Below are positions 55,509-63,919 of a stretch of 64,000 nucleotides of DNA, in pieces. Position 1 is the first letter of the stretch. Each line of letters starts with the position of its first letter. A model generated the notes under the pieces. That model made no database searches and was not told the DNA's origin. It saw nothing but the letters and a program-made list of their open reading frames with translations. The translations under genes and the position numbers were made by a program. The DNA is from Achromobacter anxifer (GTDB lineage Bacteria; Pseudomonadota; Gammaproteobacteria; Burkholderiales; Burkholderiaceae_B): NCBI RefSeq assembly GCF_903652925.1, contig NZ_CAHLAR010000010.1, positions 221,372 through 285,371 on the forward strand, given 5' to 3'.

Positions 55509-55530
55509 AAAAAAGGCACTTCGGGGTGCC
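55509..55530 (-). terminator. Terminator-like hairpin in the tctB leader (possible attenuator)
   Basis: Read on the minus strand, stem GGCAC / GTGCC (with a further G-T pair around a TCGG-type tetraloop) is followed by six T. It lies about 80 bases before the tctB ATG and no gene ends upstream of it on that strand. It could attenuate tctBA or end a short RNA. Confidence 0.55.
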
Positions 55531-55915
55531 ATTTGTTCTTATGAAAGGAAAGGCGTGGTTTCTTGAAAGGGCGAATGGTAATGGACGCCCGGCACGCTGC
55601 AAACCCTGTAAGGTCGGTGAAAGGCTGGGGTTTTCCCTAAAATGCGGGAACTCCCGACCCCGAGTTGTAACGGGCCTGCAGGTTTGAGGGTTGTTTGAAA
55701 GCTAAGTGAAAGTTTATAGAAAGAAAGCCGAAAGCCGCATCGGCCGGATGCGTGGCTTTTGAATGAGGAGGGGCTGTGCGCCGGATGAAGATCGGCGTGA
55801 GTCGGCGGAGGGTGCCGTGCCGCAGGCCGCGCGGTAAATCCTACTGAATATTGCCGGGTTTCTCACCTTGCGTGAAGAGGCCCCGTTCAACCCAGGATGG
55901 TTTACGATAGCGCCC
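55531..55915. other. Intergenic region with hairpins, no gene seen
   Basis: Separates the tctB leader from the zapB-like gene. It holds a hairpin at 55731-55759 (AAAGCCGCATC pairing with GATGC-GT-GGCTTT around a GGCCG loop) and a smaller CGGG-AACT-CCCG hairpin near 55645. Promoters for tctBA (minus) and the zapB-zapA unit (plus) must lie here, but I cannot place them with confidence. Confidence 0.4.
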
Positions 55916-56362
55916 ATGCTGCAAGATCTAGACCAACTCGCCGCCCGCATAGGGCAACTGGTGCAACGCACCCGCCAACTCCACGCTGAGCGTGACGCGT
56001 TGCGCCAACGCCTTAACGAAACCGAAGCTGAGCAGCGCGTGCTCAAGCAGCGCGCCGCCGAGCGCGAGGCCGATATCGTCACGCTGCAAAGCAAGCTTCA
56101 GGATCATGACGGCGCGGTCACCGCGATGCTCGAGCAGGCCCAGCAGGCCGAAGCCTCGCTGCGCGAGCAACTGGCTCGCGAAACCTCCGAACGCCAATCG
56201 CTCGAATCGCGTTTCTCTGCGCGTGAAACCGAATTGCAGGGCAACCTGCAAACCCGCGATACCGAATTACAGCGCTTGCGCGTGGCCGCCGCATCGGCCC
56301 GCGAGCGCATTGACGCCGTGCTGGCCCGCCTGCCGGGCGCACCGTCTGGAGAGCAACACTGA
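55916..56362 (+). CDS. Coiled-coil protein upstream of zapA (ZapB-like / TIGR02449-type)
   Basis: 148 residues from MLQDLDQLAARIGQL. Almost the entire protein is predicted coiled coil with Gln/Glu/Arg-rich heptads (LRQRLNETEAEQ, LREQLARETSERQSLESR). The N-terminal 65 residues resemble the short cell-division-associated coiled coils often found before zapA. Its TGA overlaps the zapA ATG (TGATG), so they are translated together. A role in FtsZ-ring assembly is inferred from position and structure only. Confidence 0.72.
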   Translation: MLQDLDQLAARIGQLVQRTRQLHAERDALRQRLNETEAEQRVLKQRAAEREADIVTLQSKLQDHDGAVTAMLEQAQQAEASLREQLARETSERQSLESRFSARETELQGNLQTRDTELQRLRVAAASARERIDAVLARLPGAPSGEQH

Positions 56363-56673
56363 TGGAACGCGTAGATGTCACCATACTGGGGCGCGACTAT
56401 TCCCTGGCGTGTTCCACTGAAGAGAAGCCGACGTTGTTGGCCGCAGTGCGCCACGTGGACCAGCTGATGCTGCGCATCCAGGGCACGGGCAAGGTCTCCA
56501 GCAACGAACGCATTGCCGTGATGGCCGCCTTGCAGGTCGCCGGCGAGCTGCTCGCCATGAAAGCGCCCGATGGTCCTCTGGGCGGTTTGGCGGTCGGCGA
56601 CTTCAAGCGTAGAATCGAGGACATGAACGCAGTACTCGATGACGCCTTGTCGGGTCAGGAAAAACTGCTCTGA
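56362..56673 (+). CDS. zapA: Cell division protein ZapA
   Basis: 103 residues, normal ZapA length. The N-terminal domain reads VDVTILGRDYSLACSTEEKP, the conserved middle TGKVSSNERIAVMAALQVA, and the C-terminal part is a dimerising coiled coil. It cross-links FtsZ protofilaments. It is coupled to the coiled-coil gene upstream. The 6S RNA gene follows, an order also seen in enterobacteria. Confidence 0.93.
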   Translation: MERVDVTILGRDYSLACSTEEKPTLLAAVRHVDQLMLRIQGTGKVSSNERIAVMAALQVAGELLAMKAPDGPLGGLAVGDFKRRIEDMNAVLDDALSGQEKLL

Positions 56674-56707
56674 CCGTTCATAAAGCTGTATTCAAGTATT
56701 TTCAGTT

Positions 56708-56890
56708 TGTCCCTGCCGTGTTCGTGACTAGGCCATACATTCTCTGAACCTATGTCTTTTGGCATATTGGTTGCGGGAGTGCAGAGCTGGAGTGATCGTC
56801 TCCTGTAGACGAACCCGACGCTCTTCGGAACGCGACCACCTTGAACCTCAGGGTTCGAGATGCCGGCCTTGACGGCACAGGCGGGGCATC
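56708..56890 (+). ncRNA. ssrS: 6S RNA (ssrS)
   Basis: The region right after zapA has 6S RNA features. A terminal stem pairs CCCTGCCGTG (56711-56720) with CAC-A-GGCGGGG (56876-56886). TGTTCGTGACTAGGCC follows the 5' stem, and the conserved 3' segment CACCTTGAACC ... GGGTTCGAGA ... GGCATCT-like sequence matches the E. coli RNA in order. The extended rod would have a central bubble that mimics an open promoter and traps sigma70 RNA polymerase. The ends are approximate (about 183 nt). Confidence 0.85.
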
Positions 56891-56972
56891 TATCCCTGCG
56901 GGCCTGCCATGAGAGCAGGTCCGCATCGGGCGCCTCACCTCTCCCCTCCAGTCCTCCTTCTAGGACCAGTCC

Positions 56973-57731
56973 ATGTTCAAACACCCTGTTTTCTCGCTGA
57001 CCAAACTCGGCGCGGCGTGCGCAACCGTGGCCGCCCTGAGCGCTGCGCCGCTCGCCCATGCGCAGGCCCTGGCGCCCGCCGCCGCCACGGAAACGTCCGC
57101 GAGCCGCGCGCCGGAACTGACCTTGCAGGCCATGGCGTCGTCCGAGGTCAAGCAGGACACGGTCCGCATCTCCTTGTCCGCCGAGGTCGAAGCGCCGGAC
57201 CAGCCCGCCGCGGGCAAGAAGCTGACGGCCATGCTGGACGACGTGGTCAAGCGCGCCCGCGACGTCAAGGGCGTGGAAGTGCGCACGGGCGGCTATAACG
57301 TCTGGCCCAACACGTCCAGCAAGGGCAAGATCGGCTCCTGGCGCGGCCAGGGCGAAGTGATTCTGGAGTCCAAGGACTTCGAGGCGGCCGCGGCGCTGGC
57401 GTCCAAGCTGTCCGACAAGACCGCCATCTCCAACATCAGTTTCCTGCTGTCGCGCGAAGCGCGCGAGGCCGAAGAGCGCAAGTTGCTCAAGGAAGCCGCC
57501 CAAGCCTTCAAGGACCGCGCGCTGGCTGCGGCCAACGCCTTCGGTTTTTCGGGCTACCGCCTGTCCAAGCTTGAACTGGGCGGCTCCGGCGGCCCGGTGC
57601 CGATGCCGCGCATGATGGGCGCGGCGGCCATGGCCAAGGATGCTTCCGGCGGCTACAGCCCGGACGTTCCGCTCGAAGCGGGCAACGTCACGGTCAGCAT
57701 CGCGGTCAACGGGACGATCGTCTTGCAGTAA
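56973..57731 (+). CDS. SIMPL-domain (DUF541) periplasmic protein
   Basis: 252 residues. A Sec signal ([11 protein letters not shown] through APLAHA, about 30 residues) is followed by one SIMPL/OMP_b-brl-like domain: [33 protein letters not shown] and a C-terminal [14 protein letters not shown]. Relatives such as YggE are linked to oxidative-stress protection, but the mechanism is unclear. It lies just downstream of the 6S RNA. Its last 26 bases overlap the 3' end of lgt on the other strand. Confidence 0.85.
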   Translation: MFKHPVFSLTKLGAACATVAALSAAPLAHAQALAPAAATETSASRAPELTLQAMASSEVKQDTVRISLSAEVEAPDQPAAGKKLTAMLDDVVKRARDVKGVEVRTGGYNVWPNTSSKGKIGSWRGQGEVILESKDFEAAAALASKLSDKTAISNISFLLSREAREAEERKLLKEAAQAFKDRALAAANAFGFSGYRLSKLELGGSGGPVPMPRMMGAAAMAKDASGGYSPDVPLEAGNVTVSIAVNGTIVLQ

Positions 57732-58494
57732 GGCTGAAGATGATGGCGCCCAGCGCGACCATCGGCAGGGACAGCCACTGTCCCATGCTCAGCCCGCCCG
57801 CGAGCAGTCCCAGGAAATTGTCCGGCTCGCGGGTGAACTCCACCAGGAAGCGGAAGGCGCCGTAACCCATCAGGAACAGCCCGCTCACCTGGCCCAGCGG
57901 GCGCGGCTTGCTGGAAAACCACCATAGCAGCGCGAACAGCACGATGCCTTCCAGGCCCAGCTCGTAGAGCTGCGACGGGTGGCGCGGCAAGCCATCGCCG
58001 CTGCCGGGAAACACCATGGCCCACGGCACATCGGTGGGCCGGCCCCACAGTTCGCCATTGATGAAGTTGCCCAGGCGGCCAAAGCCCAGCCCCAGCGGGA
58101 TCAGCGGCGCGATGAAATCGCTTACCGCGAAAAACGGCAGCTTCTTCTTGCGCGCGAACAACAGCATCACCAGGATCACGCCGATCAGGCCGCCGTGGAA
58201 CGACATGCCGCCTTGCCACAGGTACAGCACTTCCAGCGGATGGGACAGGTAGTACGACGGCTTGTAGAACAGCACATAACCCAGCCGCCCGCCCAGCACC
58301 ACGCCCAGCACGCTGTAGAAGATCAGGTCTTCCAGGTCCTTCACGTTCAGCGAGGTGGTGTGGCCGCTGGTGATGCGCCGGCGGCCCAGCAGGTACACCA
58401 GGGCGAAGCCCAGCAGGTACATCAAGCCATACCAGTGGATGGCGAGAGGCCCGATTTGCAGGGCGACGGGGTCGAATTGGGGATATTGCAGCAT
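57706..58494 (-). CDS. lgt: Prolipoprotein diacylglyceryl transferase
   Basis: 262 residues with about seven membrane helices. The signature [17 protein letters not shown] (about residues 140-156) holds the essential Arg and Asn residues, and the catalytic His is in [10 protein letters not shown]. It transfers diacylglycerol from phosphatidylglycerol to the lipobox cysteine of prolipoproteins, such as the Pal, TAXI and hydrolase lipoproteins of this window. The [13 protein letters not shown] start is used; an upstream start would add 21 poorly matching residues. It is divergent from ilvD. Confidence 0.95.
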   Translation of the reverse strand: MLQYPQFDPVALQIGPLAIHWYGLMYLLGFALVYLLGRRRITSGHTTSLNVKDLEDLIFYSVLGVVLGGRLGYVLFYKPSYYLSHPLEVLYLWQGGMSFHGGLIGVILVMLLFARKKKLPFFAVSDFIAPLIPLGLGFGRLGNFINGELWGRPTDVPWAMVFPGSGDGLPRHPSQLYELGLEGIVLFALLWWFSSKPRPLGQVSGLFLMGYGAFRFLVEFTREPDNFLGLLAGGLSMGQWLSLPMVALGAIIFSLTARRSSR

Positions 58495-58619
58495 GTTCTG
58501 CCCGACACAATGAAGTTGAATGATAATAACCGGCGAGCATTGAAGATTCGCGCGCAAGCGAGCCAGTTCCCCGGGGCGGCAGCCATGTTCGAGCCCCGGC
58601 GGCCGACAGGAGACAGACC

Positions 58620-60305
58620 ATGCCGCATAACGAACGTTCCCGCCACATCACCCAAGGCGTCGCGCGGGCGCCCAACCGCGCCATGTATTACGCGCTGGGC
58701 TACCAGGAAGCCGACTTCGAGAATCCCATGATCGGCGTGGCCAACGGCCATTCGACGATCACGCCGTGCAATAGCGGCCTGCAGCGGCTGGCAGACGCCG
58801 CCATCGATGCCATCCGCGCGTCCCGCGCCAATCCCCAGGTATTCGGCACGCCCACCATCTCCGACGGCATGTCCATGGGTACCGAGGGCATGAAGTACTC
58901 GCTGGTGTCGCGCGAGGTCATCGCGGATTGCATCGAGACCGCGGCGCAAGGCCAGTGGATGGACGGCGTGGTGGTGATAGGCGGCTGCGACAAGAACATG
59001 CCGGGCGGCATGATCGCGCTGGCGCGCACGAACGTGCCCGGCATCTATGTGTATGGCGGCACCATCAAGCCTGGTCATTACAAGGGCAACGACCTCACCA
59101 TCGTCTCCGTCTTCGAGGCCGTGGGCGAATACACCATGGGCCGCATGCCCGAAGAGGATTTCAAGCAGATAGAGAAATGCGCGATTCCGGGTTCGGGGTC
59201 CTGTGGTGGCATGTACACCGCCAACACCATGAGCTCCGCCTTCGAAGCCATGGGCATGAGCCTGCCGTATTCCAGCACCATGGCCAACGAGGACGAGGAA
59301 AAGGTCGCCTCCGCCGCCGAGTCCGCGCGGGTGCTGGTCGAGGCGGTCAGGCGCGGTCTGCGCCCGCGCGACATCATCACGCGCGAGTCCATCGAAAACG
59401 CAGTATCCGTCATCATGGCCACGGGCGGTTCCACCAATGCGGTGCTGCACTTCCTGGCGATCGCGCATGCCGCGGAAGTGCCGTGGAACATCGATGACTT
59501 CGAACGCATCCGCCAGCGGGTGCCGGTACTGTGCGACCTGAAACCCTCCGGCAAGTATGTCGCCACCGACCTGCATCGCGCCGGCGGCATTCCGCAGGTC
59601 ATGAAGCTGCTGCTCAACGCAGGCCTGCTGCACGGAGACTGCATCACCATCACCGGCAAGACCATTGCCGAGACCCTGGCCGACGTGCCCGATGCGCCCC
59701 GCGTGGACCAGGACGTCATCATGCCGCTGGACCGCGCGCTGTATCCGCAGGGCCATCTCGCCATCCTGAAAGGCAATCTGTCGCCCGAAGGCTGCGTCGC
59801 CAAGATCACCGGCCTGAAAAATCCCGTCATCACGGGGCCGGCGCGCGTGTTCGATTCCGAGGGCGATGCCATGACTGCCATCATGGCGCGCGAGATCCGC
59901 GATGGCGATGTGGTAGTCATCCGCTACGAAGGCCCCAAGGGCGGCCCGGGCATGCGCGAGATGCTGGCGCCTACCTCGGCGCTGGTCGGCCAGGGGTTGG
60001 GCGAAACGGTGGGGCTGATCACCGACGGCCGCTTCTCCGGCGGCACCTGGGGCATGGTCGTGGGCCACGTCGCGCCGGAGGCTTTCGTGGGCGGCCCCAT
60101 CGCGCTGATCCGCGAAGGCGATTCGGTTACCATCGATGCCCACAAGCTGCTGTTGCAGCTCAATATCAGCGACGAAGAAATGGCGGCTCGTCGCCAGGCC
60201 TGGGTTCAGCCCAAGCCGCGTTATACACGCGGTGTGCTTGCCAAGTTCGGCAAGCTCGCCAGCACCGCGAGCCGTGGGGCAGTTACCGATGCATTTGAAG
60301 AGTAG
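58620..60305 (+). CDS. ilvD: Dihydroxy-acid dehydratase
   Basis: 561 residues, the short IlvD/Edd-family form. The Fe-S ligating cysteines lie in [14 protein letters not shown] and [15 protein letters not shown] (about residues 122 and 195), with a further conserved block [16 protein letters not shown]. It makes 2-keto acids in isoleucine and valine biosynthesis, upstream of transamination. The final 17 bases overlap the start of the cytochrome c gene. Confidence 0.95.
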   Translation: MPHNERSRHITQGVARAPNRAMYYALGYQEADFENPMIGVANGHSTITPCNSGLQRLADAAIDAIRASRANPQVFGTPTISDGMSMGTEGMKYSLVSREVIADCIETAAQGQWMDGVVVIGGCDKNMPGGMIALARTNVPGIYVYGGTIKPGHYKGNDLTIVSVFEAVGEYTMGRMPEEDFKQIEKCAIPGSGSCGGMYTANTMSSAFEAMGMSLPYSSTMANEDEEKVASAAESARVLVEAVRRGLRPRDIITRESIENAVSVIMATGGSTNAVLHFLAIAHAAEVPWNIDDFERIRQRVPVLCDLKPSGKYVATDLHRAGGIPQVMKLLLNAGLLHGDCITITGKTIAETLADVPDAPRVDQDVIMPLDRALYPQGHLAILKGNLSPEGCVAKITGLKNPVITGPARVFDSEGDAMTAIMAREIRDGDVVVIRYEGPKGGPGMREMLAPTSALVGQGLGETVGLITDGRFSGGTWGMVVGHVAPEAFVGGPIALIREGDSVTIDAHKLLLQLNISDEEMAARRQAWVQPKPRYTRGVLAKFGKLASTASRGAVTDAFEE

Positions 60306-60624
60306 TCTGTTGTTGGCCGCCGCTTGCGTCCTGGGCGCGGGCGCGGCCCAAGCGCAAACCACAGGCCTGGACCTGGCCAAGAACAAGGCCTGTATGGCTT
60401 GCCACCAGGTCGAAGCCAAGCGTGTGGGCCCGCCTCTGAAGAGCGTCGCCGAACGCTATGCGGGGCAGGGCGACGCCATGGTGGATTACCTCGCCGGCAA
60501 GATCCGCGGGGGCGGCCGTGGCGCCTGGGGCGCCGTGCCCATGCCTGCGCAGACCCAGGTCAGTCCGGAAGACGCGCGCGCGCTCGCCGAGTGGATCTTG
60601 TCGCTGGCGCCGCCCAAGCAGTAG
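60289..60624 (+). CDS. Class I cytochrome c
   Basis: 111 residues. The signal peptide (about 1-22, ending AAQAQ) precedes the haem motif CMACH (C35, C38, H39); the axial Met is probably in GAVPMPAQ. This is the c551/c5-like monohaem periplasmic electron carrier plan. The ATG lies inside the end of ilvD, in another frame, so the genes overlap by 17 bases and may be translationally coupled. A link with an oxidase is not visible here. Confidence 0.9.
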   Translation: MHLKSSLLLAAACVLGAGAAQAQTTGLDLAKNKACMACHQVEAKRVGPPLKSVAERYAGQGDAMVDYLAGKIRGGGRGAWGAVPMPAQTQVSPEDARALAEWILSLAPPKQ

Positions 60625-60703
60625 TCTTATCGTCCGCGCCCCGCGCATGCAAGCTGGGGGCGCCTGGCCGCAGCCTGCGGCCGCTTATCAGGAAGGAATC
60701 GTC

Positions 60704-61258
60704 ATGGCAGAACAACCCTCACCGGGCAACGAGGTCGCCGTACTCGGAGGCGGCTGCTTCTGGTGCGTCGAAGCGGTGTTTACCGAGCTGCGCGGCGTCA
60801 AGAGCGTGCTGCCCGGCTACAGCGGCGGCCACGTGGACAACCCCAGCTACGAACAGGTTTGCGGCAAGGACACGGGGCACATCGAAGTGGCACGGGTGGA
60901 ATTCGATCCGGCCGAACTGTCCTACAGCGACTTGCTGCGTGTGTTCTTCGCGACCCACGATCCCACCACGCCGGGCCGCCAGGGCAATGATGTCGGTCCG
61001 CAATACGAATCCGCCATCTTCTGGCAGAACGAGACGCAGCGTGAGCAGGCGCAAGCCGTTATTGCCGAAGTCGAGGCGCAGAAGGTCTATGACGCGCCCA
61101 TCGTGACGCACTTGCTGGAACCCGCCCGGTTCTGGCAGGCCGAGGACTATCACAGCAACTACTTCGCCCTGCATCCCGAGCAAGGCTATTGCCAGTTCGT
61201 GATCGCACCCAAGGTCGCCAAGTTCCGCAAGCAGTTCCAGGACCGCTTGCAGAAGTAA
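60704..61258 (+). CDS. msrA: Peptide-methionine (S)-S-oxide reductase MsrA
   Basis: 184 residues. The catalytic motif GGGCFWCVEAVF (C18, resolving C21 region) is near the N-terminus, and SGGHVDNPSYEQVCGKDTGH follows. It repairs methionine-S-sulfoxide in proteins and free methionine. AGGAAGGAATC precedes the ATG at 60704. The gene is 79 bases downstream of the cytochrome c gene and convergent with hpd. Confidence 0.93.
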   Translation: MAEQPSPGNEVAVLGGGCFWCVEAVFTELRGVKSVLPGYSGGHVDNPSYEQVCGKDTGHIEVARVEFDPAELSYSDLLRVFFATHDPTTPGRQGNDVGPQYESAIFWQNETQREQAQAVIAEVEAQKVYDAPIVTHLLEPARFWQAEDYHSNYFALHPEQGYCQFVIAPKVAKFRKQFQDRLQK

Positions 61259-61264
61259 ACGGCG

Positions 61265-61290
61265 AAAAAAAACCTCACCAAAGGTGAGGT
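61265..61290 (-). terminator. Terminator of hpd
   Basis: On the minus strand, stem ACCTCACC / GGTGAGGT with loop TTT is followed by eight T. It lies about 50 bases after the hpd stop and just after the msrA stop, so it may serve both convergent genes. Confidence 0.85.
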
Positions 61291-61340
61291 CTCAAGGCCA
61301 GCGCCGATGCCCGAGCACCGGGCGCTGGCGGGGGAAGTCT

Positions 61341-62453
61341 TTATTCGACGGTCTTCACCACGCCGCGGCGCATCTGGTCCAGTTCGATCGATTCGAACAG
61401 GGCCTTGAAATTGCCTTCGCCGAAGCCGTCGTTGCCCTTGCGCTGGATGATCTCGAAGAAGATCGGGCCGATCTGGTTTTCGGTGAAGATCTGCAGCAGC
61501 AGGCCGCCGCCCGGCGCGCCATCCAGCAGGATGCGGTTCTTCTGCAGGCGCGCCACGTCCTCGCCGTGGTTCGGCAGGCGGCGGTCCAGCAGTTCGTAGT
61601 AGGTTTCCGGCGTATCCAGGAACACCACGCCATTCTGGCGCAATGCCTCGATGGTGGCGTAGATGTCTTCCGTGGCCATGGCGATGTGCTGAATGCCTTC
61701 GCCGCGGTACAGGTCCAGGTATTCCTGGATCTGGCCTTTCTCTTCCGTGCCTTCCTCGTTGATGGGAATGCGGATGTTGCCGCAAGGCGAGGTCATGGCC
61801 TTGGACTTCACGCCTGTCACCTTGCCCTCGATATCGAAGTAGCGCACTTCGCGGAAGTTGAAGAGGCGCTCGTAGAACTCCGCCCACTCAGCCATGCGGC
61901 CCTTGTGCACGTTGTGGGTCAGGTGATCCACCAGCGTCAGGCCGGCGCCGCGGTGATTCAGGTCGGCCTGGGCGTTCTGCGGATCCACGGGCACGAAGTC
62001 CACGTCATAGATGCTGATGTCGCCGATGCCGCCGTGGCCGTCCTTGCCGCTCCAGCGGTCGACCAGGTAGATCAGCGAATCGCCGATGCCCTTGATCGCG
62101 GGGATGTTGAGTTCCATCGGGCCGCTGTGCGAATCGAAGCCCCAGGCGCCCAGTTCCAGCGCGCGCTTGTAGGCTGCGTTGGCATCCTGCACGCGGAAAC
62201 CGATGGCACAGATCGACGGGCCGTGCAGGCGCGCGAAACGCTGGGCGAAGGAATCCGGCTCGGCGTTGATCAGGAAGTTCACGCCGCCTTGGCGGTACAG
62301 GGTCACGTCCTTGTGGCGGTGCTTGGCGATGGCCTTGAAGCCCAGCAGCTCGAACACCTTACGCAGCGCGGCGGGGTCCGGCGCGGCATATTCAATGAAC
62401 TCGAACCCGGCGGTGCCCATCGGGTTGTCCCAGGGTTGGAAAGCGCTGCTCAT
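61341..62453 (-). CDS. hpd: 4-hydroxyphenylpyruvate dioxygenase
   Basis: 370 residues, the bacterial HPPD length. Metal ligands of the two-His-one-Glu triad are visible in LVDHLTHNVHKG, GEGIQHIAMATEDI and IGPIFFEIIQRKG. The C-terminal helix FGEGNFKALFESIELDQMRR gates the active site. It makes homogentisate from tyrosine-derived 4-hydroxyphenylpyruvate. The start MSSAFQPWDNPMG is preceded by GGGAGC. It is divergent from an Lrp-type regulator that probably controls tyrosine catabolism. Confidence 0.95.
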   Translation of the reverse strand: MSSAFQPWDNPMGTAGFEFIEYAAPDPAALRKVFELLGFKAIAKHRHKDVTLYRQGGVNFLINAEPDSFAQRFARLHGPSICAIGFRVQDANAAYKRALELGAWGFDSHSGPMELNIPAIKGIGDSLIYLVDRWSGKDGHGGIGDISIYDVDFVPVDPQNAQADLNHRGAGLTLVDHLTHNVHKGRMAEWAEFYERLFNFREVRYFDIEGKVTGVKSKAMTSPCGNIRIPINEEGTEEKGQIQEYLDLYRGEGIQHIAMATEDIYATIEALRQNGVVFLDTPETYYELLDRRLPNHGEDVARLQKNRILLDGAPGGGLLLQIFTENQIGPIFFEIIQRKGNDGFGEGNFKALFESIELDQMRRGVVKTVE

Positions 62454-62570
62454 AAGTCTGCTCCCTTGCATCGTTTTTAAGGCCGACTTGTTCTTCAAGT
62501 CTAGACGGAGATTGTAGGAAGGAACGACGGGCAGACAATTGCAAACATGTCGCGAAAGCTAGTAGGTTGA

Positions 62571-62583
62571 GCAATAATATTGC
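62571..62583. promoter_or_regulatory. Perfect dyad in the hpd/Lrp control region
   Basis: GCAATA-A-TATTGC is a perfect 13-bp inverted repeat, 26 bases ahead of the Lrp-type start. It matches the AT-rich, short dyad sites used by Lrp/AsnC regulators. Confidence 0.55.
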
Positions 62584-62609
62584 CGTACTAAAAATATTTG
62601 GGGCTGAAA

Positions 62610-63086
62610 ATGTCTGACATCGAGCTGGATAGGACAGATATACGGATTCTGGCCGAATTGCAGCGCGACGGGCGCCTGAGCAACCAGGAGCTGGCCGACC
62701 GTGTGTCGCTATCGCCAAGTCCCTGCCTGCGGCGCGTCCGGAGACTGGAAGAGAAAGGATTCATCAAGAAGTACGTCGCGCTGATCGACGCGGGAAAGGT
62801 GGGTTTGGGACTGCTGGCGTACGTGAACATCCGGTTGAACAAGCACAGCGGATCCAGCCATGCGCCCATGAGCAACTTCGCCCGCGACGTGCAGCTCTGG
62901 CCGGAGGTCGTCGAGTGCTATGCCATGTCCGGCGACATGGACTACCTGTTGCGGATACAGGTCGCCGATCTGGCGCATTTCTCGCGTTTTGCCATGGACA
63001 CGTTGATGCGTCACCCGGCGGTGGTCGATATGCGCTCGTTCTTTGCGCTTCAGCAGATCAAGGAAACGACGGAGCTCAGACTCTAG
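62610..63086 (+). CDS. Lrp/AsnC-family regulator, likely of hpd
   Basis: 158 residues from MSDIELDRTDIRIL. The helix-turn-helix region reads GRLSNQELADRVSLSPSPCL, followed by the RAM domain (VECYAMSGDMDYLLRIQVAD, about 100-120). ATG at 62610 is preferred over a TTG four codons upstream. It is divergent from hpd. In many proteobacteria an Lrp-type regulator next to hpd senses tyrosine or phenylalanine, which is the expected role here. Confidence 0.9.
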   Translation: MSDIELDRTDIRILAELQRDGRLSNQELADRVSLSPSPCLRRVRRLEEKGFIKKYVALIDAGKVGLGLLAYVNIRLNKHSGSSHAPMSNFARDVQLWPEVVECYAMSGDMDYLLRIQVADLAHFSRFAMDTLMRHPAVVDMRSFFALQQIKETTELRL

Positions 63087-63110
63087 CCGTCGCCGCCCAC
63101 CTGTCTCCAT

Positions 63111-63219
63111 CTCTATATATAGAGGCGATCCCCGGCGAGCTCGTGGCGATCGGCGGCGCTCGCGTGGCTTGGTCTTCTCCAACTGAGCGGGGAGCAATGG
63201 CTTCCATCTATATATAGAG
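63111..63219. repeat. Pair of related TATATATAGAG palindromes
   Basis: CTCTATATATAGAG (63111-63124) is a perfect 14-bp palindrome. A second copy, CTATATATAG followed by AG (63208-63219), occurs 97 bases later; both follow CCATC. They lie in the gene-free stretch after the Lrp-type gene. Confidence 0.7.
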
Positions 63220-63380
63220 TGAGAACTTCCCCCTGCAATCGCTGTCTGTAGAACAGATTGCAAGGCGTCCATGTGCCAAATGATCCGGCCCGCTATATGT
63301 GTAGTCGATCCTGTGGCGTAGGAGAGGATCAGTGCGTCCCCATAAACCTTCATCTTTTTGAAAAAAGGGTGTCACCTCGG
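63125..63380. other. Gene-free stretch before the promoter array
   Basis: I see no convincing gene between the Lrp-type stop at 63086 and the end of the window. This part holds the second TATATATAGAG copy and then sequence without recognisable motifs, up to the first promoter-like module. Confidence 0.5.
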
Positions 63381-63408
63381 TGGCGCAAGCAAAATTCCGT
63401 GCTATAGT
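63381..63408 (+). promoter_or_regulatory. Promoter-like module P1 (degenerate)
   Basis: TGGCGCAAGC ... GTGCTATAGTCT resembles the P2 and P3 modules; the -10-like TATAGT is at 63403-63408 and is 181 bases before that of P2. The -35 is poor (TGGCGC). Confidence 0.4.
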
Positions 63409-63540
63409 CTCGCTCCTTCGCGATTCGGGCAGTTTCTGAAGCGCGGAGCCAGGCAAGCACACAGGTCGGCAAGGGTAACCAGCGGATCTGCCGCCAGGGA
63501 CTCGGAAACGGGCGTCCAGCGGTTATTGCAAGGATTGCAG

Positions 63541-63603
63541 CAAATTAGGCAGAAGCCAGTTGCGCAATCAGCAAAAATGGTGCTATAGTCTTGGGCTTGG
63601 CTG
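63541..63603 (+). promoter_or_regulatory. Promoter-like module P2
   Basis: TTGCGC (63560-63565) and TATAGT (63584-63589) are separated by 18 bases. The 63-bp module is about 81% identical to P3. AGGG-TTTT-CCCT follows 28 bases after the -10 (63617-63628). Confidence 0.55.
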
Positions 63604-63722
63604 GTGATGCGGATTAAGGGTTTTCCCTAGCATTCTCAGTCACCTGAATGGTAGCCAACCTCTGGAGATCCAGGGCTGCGATCGGAGCGAAAGCGAAGGT
63701 TGCGGGGTTGCAAGATAGGATG

Positions 63723-63785
63723 CAAATTAGGCAAAAGCCGGTTGCATAATCTGCAAAAGTTGTGTTATAGTTTCAGGCTTGGCAG
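63723..63785 (+). promoter_or_regulatory. Promoter-like module P3
   Basis: TTGCAT (63742-63747) and TATAGT (63766-63771) are separated by 18 bases. It repeats P2 at 182 bp, including an AGGG-TTAA-CCCT element 28 bases after the -10 (63799-63810). Confidence 0.55.
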
Positions 63786-63890
63786 TTGCCGAAAACTTAG
63801 GGTTAACCCTGATATTTCGATAGCTGCTAAGGAGGGGTGGACCTGAAGAGGTCGCAAGCAAGAAGGCGAAACGATGGATGTGACGCTGGC

Positions 63891-63919
63891 TTGACAAGCG
63901 ATAAAAACTTCTTCATAAT
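63891..63919 (+). promoter_or_regulatory. Strong sigma70 promoter P4, probably of an rRNA operon
   Basis: Consensus TTGACA (63891-63896), 17-base spacer, CATAAT (63914-63919), then CTCGTTTCTCTGCTGCTGAC. It is the best promoter in the window and ends a series of tandem promoters. No gene starts in the remaining 80 bases. This pattern suggests the upstream region of a 16S-23S-5S operon beginning beyond position 64000. Confidence 0.65.

Noticed and set aside
55509-55530. Possible sigma54 promoter (TGGCAC near a later GC)
   Set aside because: The GG-to-GC spacing is 11 bases, not 10, and the sequence is better explained as a hairpin followed by six T.
61284-62480. A 398-codon plus-strand open frame opposite hpd
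   Set aside because: No motif and biased composition; hpd is complete on the minus strand with its own terminator.
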